This document shows, one piece after another, positions 57,301-64,000 of a stretch of DNA of 64,000 bases. How positions within the stretch are numbered: the first letter of the stretch is position 1; each line of letters starts with the position of its first letter. Both the position numbers and the translations under genes were made by a program. Source of the stretch: Acarospora socialis (lineage: Eukaryota > Ascomycota > Lecanoromycetes > Acarosporales > Acarosporaceae); the NCBI GenBank assembly GCA_025617375.2, contig JAMYGW020000008.1:1612001-1676000 (forward strand). The letters run 5' to 3'. The notes under the pieces were generated by a model. The model was not told the DNA's origin and did not search any database. It saw only the letters and a list, made by a program, of their open reading frames with translations.

Positions 57301-58089
57301 GAAGAATGACGGCTGCTGGGGTCGTGACGGATCTCGCAACGGTTTCAAAGGACCGTTGGCCTGCGCCAAGGTATCACCGCTCGAGCGGCCGGTAGGCCTA
57401 TGATGCTCTGGTCGCGGGCGATTCGGCTTTGGCACGTTGAACAGACTGGTATTTGAATGGAGTGGGTTTTGTAGTGCGCTGGGTTTCCCAAACTCCGGCT
57501 GCTGCACCCTTTCTGTAGATTGCTGGTTGATTTTGTGGGGTGTCAACGGGACCCTGGGCGGCTCCCGTTCTCGGACCATCCTGCTGACCAAGTCCGACGT
57601 CGTAGACCTTTGTGCAAATGCAGACGAACGCTCTGGAGACAACGTGTTCGAGTCGGCGCTTAGAAACGAAGGTGAAGAGAAGGTGAACTCTGGTTGTTTC
57701 GGAGGGCTCGAGTCTCGAAACTCGACAAGTAGCGAAGGAGTAACACCAGATTCCTCAGGACGCTCGCGTTGAGGAGGCGGCGTGAACGAAAATAGCGAAC
57801 TCGAGTCGCCAACCGGCGAATTATGGCTACTACTATCAAACTCCGAGCTAGACACCGGCGACGGTGGCTCTTCCACGGGAAACTGCTGCAACCCGCTCAA
57901 CCTCGCCCTAAAAGACCTCACCCATTCCTCGTTGACCTCGACCGGCTCCAAACGCGGACTCTGCGTCTCGAAGATCTCCAGTTGCGGTGAGCGCGCTTCG
58001 GTTGCGGTCTTGAACTGAGGCGGGTTCGCGGAGCTCAAGGTGTTATGCGGCCGATGCGACGTACCGCGCTGACGTTGTCTGTTCTTCAT
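54377..58089 (-). CDS. SNF2-family DNA-dependent ATPase/helicase
   Basis: Chromatin- or DNA-repair ATPase of superfamily 2, nuclear. Exons 54835-58089 and 54377-54781 give 1219 aa. The frame opens further upstream with GTG; the ATG at 58089-58087 (MKNRQRQRGTSHRP) is chosen. The N-terminus is disordered, with a poly-Glu run of about 15 near residue 410. ATPase motifs: VKLLPHQVEGVSWMV (Q motif), ILADDMGLGKTIQSIALLL (Walker A), VILDEAHSIKN (DEAH, Walker B) and CLTGTPMQNNLDEL. After a Cys pair insert (CDVCQIKL..CAEC), the helicase C half has KFIVFSQFTSMLD, GSLGLNLTAASRVVIMEPFW and, across the splice, AIDRVHRLNQT. The Cys insert suggests the Rad5/Rad16/ULS1 side; exact orthology is open. Confidence 0.92.
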
Positions 58090-58568
58090 TATTGTTCTCG
58101 TCAGCGGCACCCACTCACAGACTTGACGATATCAGGAGAGGTACGGGAGAGCAGCTTACAGTATGTACTCTTGTACGGGGGCTGGTGTCTTTGGGCGGTT
58201 TACGAACACGCCGTCTGTTCGCTGGACCAGTTGGGGATCGCGTCGGTGTTTGCCGGCCGACGGCTGATGGCGTTGCGGGGCAACCAGAGTGACTTCCCAG
58301 CCCTATGGATCTTGACCTACATGGACATTGGAGATAGGTAATTGCTGGCCGCTCTCAGGCAATACGAGTATGGGAGGTTAAAGTCGTTTACTAAAATCAT
58401 CTATACACCACAGAAGCGTATTTCAGATCAAATGCTCAAACGTACATACATAGTATCTTCTCAGCCATCGGCCCTTATGGTTCCCTCCAGCTGAACGGAG
58501 TCCTCCTCCTAGTGCAAACCTGTACCGTTTCCGTTCCCAGACACCGCACCCATGCATACACAAAGCCA
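58090..58568. other. Intergenic; possible small ORF on plus strand
   Basis: About 0.5 kb between the SNF2 start and the sirtuin stop. A plus-strand frame (58045-58341, 98 codons, ATG start) overlaps the SNF2 first codons in antisense. Its second half has good coding-like composition (LLYGGWCLWAVYEHAVC, then DFPALWILTYMDIGDR) but no domain. I cannot decide whether it is a gene. Confidence 0.25.
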
Positions 58569-59639
58569 TCACCTCCCCCCCTCCCCAACCTCTCCCACAA
58601 CCGCCTTCAAAATCGCCGGCACCACAACCCCGGCATCGCCCTCAAAGAACCAATCCCCCTGCATCAACCCCACCCCGGAACTGCGATCGACATTCACGAC
58701 GGCCACCCTCGCGCCCTTCTCCCTCGCCCGATCCACATAGCCCGCGGCCGGATACACCATCGCGCTCGTGCCAATTACCAGCATCAAATCGATCCTCGGC
58801 GCGGCCTTGATAAACTCATTGACCGCGCCAATCGTATCCGAGGGCAGCATCTCGCCGAACCAGACGACGCCGGGACGTAGGAGACCCGTCTTGCATTTCG
58901 GGCAGTGCGGGAGGTCCTCGGTCCGTATTTCGGGCATCGGGATTGCCGCGTCGGAGATGTCGAGTTCCCCTCCCGCCGAGGCCGCTCCGTTCGCGTTGGA
59001 GTGCTGCATAGCGCTGTAGAGGGAGTCGGCGGCCTCTGCGCCGGTGCGGTCGGTTTCTGAGGGCGTGGGCTGGGGGCCCGCGGTGGGGATGGCGAGGGCG
59101 GGCACGATGGGGTCCGTGAAGTTGTCCTTTTCCGCGTAATCGCAGTAGAATGCCGTGCAACGCACGTCGAACAGGTTGCCGTGGAGGAGGTGGAGTTTGT
59201 CTTCTGGGTGGTTGGCCCGTTGTGATAGCCCTGACCAAAACCCATATCAGCATCCATGAGACGTCCTAGTTTCGCCTCCAAGACTGGAAGGTATCTTACC
59301 GTCGACGTTCTGGCTCAAGGTCAAGAACCCCTCTTTCCTCCTCGCCAGTTCCGCCAGCGCGTAGTGAGCGCGATTCGGCTGCGCCTGCAGCGCCATGTGT
59401 CGCCTGTAGCTGTAAAACTGCCATACCAGCGCTGGGTTGGCGTCGAAGGCGTCCGGCGTGGCCAGCGTCGTGGCCTCATGGCTTCTCCATAGGCCGCCTG
59501 CGCCGCGGAATGTGGGGAGGCCGGAAGAGGCGGAGAGACCGGCGCCGAGGAGGGCGAGGATGTGTTTGGAGGATTGGAGATGTGCAGTGAAAGACTCGAG
59601 GTCGGACGGGGAGGTCTGAGGTGGGGCGGATGACGCCAT
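58569..59639 (-). CDS. Sirtuin, SIRT5-like class III NAD-dependent deacylase
   Basis: NAD-dependent protein deacylase. Exons 59300-59639 and 58569-59230 give 333 aa; start at the ATG at 59639 (MASSAPPQ) because the upstream extension is unlike the family. Rossmann part: LALLGAGLSASSGLPTFRGAGG. Catalytic core: SQNVDG-LSQRA and the catalytic His in LHLLHGNLFD. Zinc site: RCTAFYC and HCPKCKTG. Then LRPGVVWFGEMLP and IGTSAMVYPAAGY. The helix after DAFDANPALVW reads FYSYRRHM: its Tyr-x-x-Arg matches the residues (Tyr102 and Arg105 of human SIRT5) that bind succinyl- or malonyl-lysine. I infer desuccinylase/demalonylase activity, probably mitochondrial or cytosolic. An insert of about 45 residues lies between the two zinc Cys pairs. 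Confidence 0.9.
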
Positions 59640-59950
59640 TCTGGCGGTTATGTTCAAGGACGCATATGCTGTCGGCTTGAGGCAGCCTTTATGTGATAGT
59701 ATATGTCTTGGGTATCTGTACCACATGTGCTGTGCCACCGAAAATGCTTGGTTCAGGTGAGTTATCCAATGACGACAATTGGGTCATGGTCAAGGCAGGA
59801 TCTCAAGGTGGTATATCAAGGCAACAGAGTCTTCGAGCGAAATCAAGAACAAATGGCACGTATGGACAAGTATTCACTTGATTACTCTCGTACCATGCAG
59901 CACTTTTATCACATTGGTACTGTATGTCAATGTTTATCTGGCGGTAGGCA

Positions 59951-60203
59951 GTAGAACTCAGTGCAAGCACTTGATTTAGTGTAGTATAAGTGTATTTATT
60001 CATGATTATGAACAGTTATACTAATGTTATACATTTATACTAATTTTATACAGTTATTTCACTCTTACTAATCAATTAAGTTGACTCATTTGAGTCATGA
60101 GTCAACTCAAGTCAGAAAAAAAGTGACTTGAGTTAACTCATAGAATGTTTGACTCATGAGTGGACTCAAGTCAGCATGACTCAAATTCTACACTGGTAGA
60201 ACT
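59951..60203. mobile_element. Non-autonomous hAT-like element (MITE) with 8-bp target duplication
   Basis: The element itself is 59959-60195 (237 bp). It is flanked by the perfect 8-bp direct repeat GTAGAACT at 59951-59958 and 60196-60203, and its ends are CAGTG...CACTG (5-bp perfect terminal inverted repeats, degenerate beyond). The right half has TGACTCA or TGAGTCA at 60082-60088, 60091-60097, 60098-60104, 60150-60156 and 60177-60183. It also has an imperfect 16-bp inverted repeat (about 60099-60140) around an A-rich loop. The left half is AT-rich with repeated ttatactaat. An 8-bp duplication and CAGTG ends are hallmarks of the hAT superfamily. There is no coding capacity. It sits between the sirtuin and the GIT1-like permease; the perfect duplication suggests a young insertion. 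Confidence 0.8.
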
Positions 60204-60262
60204 ACCTCAAGCTTACAGTTACGTGCGGCACCAGCCCTGCGACAGTGCGAGTACAGCAGCCA

Positions 60263-62569
60263 TCACCTCACTTCATGCATGATAGCAGGCGGTATGCCAT
60301 CCTCCGCCAGAGCCTTCAGATCCTCCTCCCCCATCTCCCCAACCCATCCATGACTCACCAGATAGGCACGGAACTTCTCGTCCTCTTTCGCCAGATCATC
60401 GCCTTTGAGCTCCGGCACAAAGAAGTATGTCACAAGCACTCCCGCAACGCCGCAGATGGCTGCGATGATGAAAGTCCAGCCTGATGATGCTGTTAGCCAT
60501 GCTCGAAAAGGGGACTGTAAAGCAGCTGGGACTTGCGTTTTCCAAGGTTGGTCTGAATAGGAGTAAAAACTTCGGTTCCGATGGCGGCGCCGGTCTTGCC
60601 AATGGCTGCAGATATCCCGTAGCTGAATTTATTGGTCAGCAAGATAGAGGAGCCAGGACCTTGGAGCTTGCGCATGTTACCAAGTCCCTCGAACAGCTGT
60701 CGCATAACTCTCTGAGGAGATCAAGCCCAACATGTCGCTGGCCCAACGCGTCAGTTGTTTTGTGCCGCTACCCAATAGACACACGAGGTCAAGCATACCC
60801 AGGACCCAAGTTTCCGAAAGACTACGTGCAGTGTCAATATCTCTAGTCTGATAGGAACTGCCTTAAGAGTTTAACGTACCTGCATCAGACCGTAGAAGAT
60901 GACGAACAATGGTATACTAGATCAATTCAGTACCGCTCCCCAGTAAATACAGCATGAGCATACATTGTCGTTATCCGATCATATGCACAACCGATGATGA
61001 GCCCGAAAATCACTTCGAACCTATCAGCCAGCCATCATAAATCGTTGATATGGGAAATCGGTTACTCACAGTAACCGCTGAAACCCAACATCATAGTATT
61101 CTTGCGGCCTAGCCTATCGCACAGCAAAGCCCCAACAAACACGCCCGGTAAGGCAATGCTACCTAGAAGAAGTTGATACTCAGCCGTCTTCCTGAGATCC
61201 CCGTCCGGGACCACAGTCGAAATGATCCGGCCGGAAAAGACACCGTTAGGGAATGTCACCTGCCACGGTCAGCATATCCACCTCATTGTGCGAGTTATTG
61301 AGCGCCGTACAAAATCGTAAATGAACCAAGCCCCACAAGTCCCAATCAACGCCTTCCAGTAATACCTCAGTACTAACATATATGGAACCCTTCTCTTGAT
61401 CGCGCCGCGACGGTAAAGCTTCGAGTTCAGCATGCGGATCCGGAAGTAAAAGACCGTCAATGGAAATATGCACCCAATACCAAAGCAAACCCGCCAGATG
61501 GTAGAAAGATGATTCGTCGATGCAGCCGAGAGAACGATAAGAAAGATGATGACGGCAAGAGGCCCTCCGAAGGATAGGGGGAAATTGGTAACCATGATGA
61601 AAATTGGACCACGGCGTTTCAAGGTGTGTTCGTTTGCAGCCTCGGAAGCTGACGTCGAGGATGCCGGATATTCTCCTGTAGGGTGTCAGAGCATTGTTGT
61701 CTGAGAGTGTATGAGGCATATCAATGAAACATACCTCCAGCCCCGAATCCCACAATGCCTCTCGCTACCTGATTCGGCGTCAGTACTACCTAGACACCTA
61801 GTGGCTCCTCGAGGCCAATGTGCATACCGTCATCATCCAGAACATGCCATTGATTGTAGGACCATTCGAGGCTGTTACGCCGAGACACATCAGTCCGCAA
61901 TCTTGCACTGCATTTGCGAAATCCTAGCCCATCAACCTTACCGGTAGCCAAGATCCCTCCAATAACAATCATAGCCGTCGTAGTGATGATAGCGAACTTT
62001 CTCCCCAGATAGTCACACGTAAGACTGCGCAAACACCATCAGCTCATTGACCACAACATTCAAACCTCCCGACCATACCCGATAACGACCTGACCAATGA
62101 TCTCCCCAACAAGTAGCGCATTCGAGACCCTAGTACTGACAGCCGCCGTGTATTCCTTCGGATACTCTTTTCTGAGCAGCACATTGGTCATAGTCCTAGA
62201 GGGCACAACATCAGCGCCGCTCCTCGGCCTTTGGACACCGTTCTCAAGCCACCAGAGCCATAAGTCGCACGTACATCAAATTGTTCTGATACCCGTCGCT
62301 GATCAACGCGAATCCGGAGCAGAACTACGCCGGCGCCAAAAAAGCCCCAGTCAGCCATTTCTTCCTTGTCTTGCCTCTTTCGCCTCTCCGCCAAGAAGAA
62401 CGAGGACGCAATCAAGCAGGATCTAAATGCGCCAACGCACGATAGTGAACACGTCCGACAAACTCTGCTTGCGAGACGAAACTTCCGCCGACGGCGCGGC
62501 CGGATCGTCCAGCACGGCGACAGTCTGCACGTCTTTCATGTCGTCGCTGATGCGCTTCTCGTCCGCCAT
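60263..62569 (-). CDS. MFS permease of the GIT1/phosphate-symporter type
   Basis: Plasma-membrane symporter resembling yeast Git1 (glycerophosphoinositol and glycerophosphocholine) and PHS-family transporters. About 14 short exons, start at the ATG at 62569 (MADEKRISDDMKDVQTV). Diagnostic stretches in order: SGFALISDGYQNNLM (helix 1), DYLGRKFAIITTTAMIVIGG (motif A), GIVGFGAGGEYPASSTSASE (helix 4), then a large loop and helices through RLGRKNTMMLGFSGY, FVIFYGLMQ-SFGNLGPG and YGISAAIGKTGAAIGTEVF, and a C-terminal tail ending IMHEVR. Intron 13 (60481-60536) is GC-AG, and the exon starting YLIFGLIIG needs an AAG acceptor. The substrate is inferred from family likeness only. Confidence 0.85.
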
Positions 62570-63409
62570 TGCGTGCAGTTTCTTTTTCCAGACCGGCAAT
62601 GTTGGTGCCCAGGTGCGCAGTTGAGTGTGGTGTGAAGTTCCTTTCTTATACTCGAATAAGGGAATTATATGCTGGGTCTGGCCCGAGCTACGCTTCTCTT
62701 CATAATCGTGAGTCGTGACCCCGCTCAAGTCAAGGTAGCGTACTTCATGACACCTTTATATCGAGCACAAAACCTAACTGTGACACACCATCGTATAACT
62801 ACCTAGGTATGTAACGCAGCTTCTATGTAATGGGGTGAGATAGTCCGTGGAAGGAAGGTCGAAATAATTTGCAACCTGCTGGATAACATGGTGCTCAGAG
62901 GGGCTTAGTACGAGGACGAGTGCGTCAGATTTGCTTGTTTCCCCACACCGCCAAGCCAATAGTCCAATGCACGTGGCTCGGCGAAAGCTTGATCCAGTTA
63001 AGCATTTGTTGGGCAATGATAGTAAGGTACGAAGATCTCATGACGCTATTAGAAGTTTCCGTTGATAAACCATAAGAGAGCTGCGACCGGAGTGTTTATG
63101 ACAGACATCTGTGTTCTCTCTATCGTACTAGACTTGACCTTCTATGTAGGCCATTCTTCCACCTGTGTGTGGCCAAAATCCCAACTACTCGAGCAGTCCT
63201 GTGGCTCGAGGTCCAACATATACAAACCTCAGAAACCAGGTCAGACAGACTGAACACATGTGTAAGAACGCCGCTTCAAAGATGAGCCCAAGCCCGGCGC
63301 CGCACAACACCGAATTCCAACCCCTTCCATGGAGACGTTCGCATCAGGGTATGTACATCAAACAGAAACAACAACCCGAGAAACAACGGCTACTCATTCG
63401 CATAAGTGT
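62570..63409. other. Intergenic, nothing seen
   Basis: About 0.84 kb. It would hold the GIT1-type promoter and the GH5 3' UTR. Frames are short and without domains. Confidence 0.5.
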
Positions 63410-64000
63410 CTAATAATTCTCCGGCAAGCCCTGAAACGTCGGAATCTGCTCCGAACAATTGAAATCCGGGGCGTAAGCCTTCTTGGGCAAGATGCCGGCC
63501 TGCAGTCCCAGCTTCCAGCTCCACTGCACGCTCTTCTCCGTCTCCCACGTCCAGTAGAACCAGCCCCATCCCTTCTCGAAGCTGGCCATCTGCGCCTCGG
63601 CGAACATCTGCAAGAACTGCTTGTACAGCGCCGAGTACTTGGACGGGTCCGCGTTGGCGTCGTCGCATTCGCACACCCCGCTGTTTTTCGGGCATGTTGG
63701 GGAGAGGACTTGGGTTTTCGGGTCGCCGGTGTTCATTGTTCCCGTCCAGCGGGCGCCGACGTTGACGTTGTTGAGGTATTGGGCGCAGTCGGTGTCTGCT
63801 TGCGACCACTCGCAGCAGAGAGTGGGACCGAAGCTGTGATGGACGTCAGTAGGAATGTGGTACGTTTGGATACTGTGACTGCTTACCCGGTGGCAGGGTT
63901 AGAACTCTGCACCATCTGCGCAGTCCAACCGGAGCAGGCGAAGTTGAGCTTGTTCTGGTGCGTGAAAGCAATCTGGTCGACGTTGAAGATGACATATTGA
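63410..64000 (-). CDS. GH5 exo-1,3-beta-glucanase, 3' part only
   Basis: Secreted cell-wall enzyme that trims glucose from beta-1,3-glucan. The gene continues past the right edge. The last intron is 63834-63886. The visible C-terminus includes VIFNVDQIAFTHQNKLNFAC, then GPTLCCEWSQADTDCAQYLN, where the Glu of CEWS fits the GH5 nucleophile, and VGARWTGTM. Downstream are GWGWFYWTWETEKSVQWSWK and LGLQAGILPKKAYAPDFNC, the usual C-terminal hallmark of fungal exo-beta-1,3-glucanases (the FYWTW block lines the active site), then IPTFQGLPENY at the end. The Cys residues suggest the usual disulfides. Confidence 0.9.

Noticed and set aside
59951-60203. Solo LTR or other retro-element remnant
   Set aside because: Ends are CAGTG/CACTG, not TG/CA, and the target duplication is 8 bp rather than 4-6 bp; hAT fits better.
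1-64000. tRNA, rRNA, CRISPR or secondary-metabolite cluster
   Set aside because: I looked for the B-box-like GGTTCGA context, long regular repeats and PKS/NRPS motifs; nothing fitted. One GGTTCGA at 34687 lies in an RRD1 intron without a tRNA fold.

Overview
The window is 64 kb of nuclear DNA from a filamentous ascomycete (Pezizomycotina, possibly Dothideomycetes; the class is a weak inference). The evidence is small GT-AG introns of about 50-100 bp in most genes, compact genes on both strands, and families specific to or typical of such fungi (a subgroup C chitinase, a LysM protein, TCO89, FMP52, a GIT1-type permease). I see no rRNA, tRNA, CRISPR array, LTR element, or polyketide or peptide synthetase cluster. 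Splice sites were read by eye. For most multi-exon genes the exon lengths sum to a multiple of three, which supports the models.

Layout. 1-12 kb: a DUF2011-like gene cut by the window edge; a short ORF that ends inside a near-perfect palindrome; a trypsin-like protease; Mediator subunit MED7; a PAP2 lipid phosphatase; a 14-helix type MFS transporter; and an orphan membrane protein. 12-21 kb: a 53-residue Cys-rich protein ending in a CaaX box, a long coiled-coil protein and a SANT/Myb-like nuclear protein. 22-32 kb: a 14-exon subgroup C GH18 chitinase of 1796 aa, divergently transcribed from a six-LysM secreted protein of 705 aa. 32-48 kb: an orphan, the PP2A activator RRD1, two conserved unknowns, the mitochondrial peptidase ICP55, DBF4, ATG12 and TCO89. 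48-64 kb: sulfite reductase MET10 with a TCACGTGA site just upstream, a frameshifted FMP52-like gene, a small mitochondrial-type unknown, a SNF2 ATPase, a SIRT5-like sirtuin, a GIT1-type permease and the 3' end of a GH5 exo-1,3-beta-glucanase.

Most of the window is housekeeping (transcription, cell-cycle, TORC1/autophagy, sulfur assimilation, mitochondrial proteolysis). Two loci look accessory. One is the chitinase/LysM pair, which shares an 849-bp promoter and probably acts on chitin at the cell surface. The other is a 237-bp non-autonomous hAT-like element at 59959-60195, with a perfect 8-bp target duplication and five TGACTCA/TGAGTCA heptamers. Other notable points are a predicted farnesylated mini-protein ending in CVIM, three GC-AG introns, a 37-bp intron, a 13-nt coding exon, and a fold-back palindrome that supplies a stop codon.
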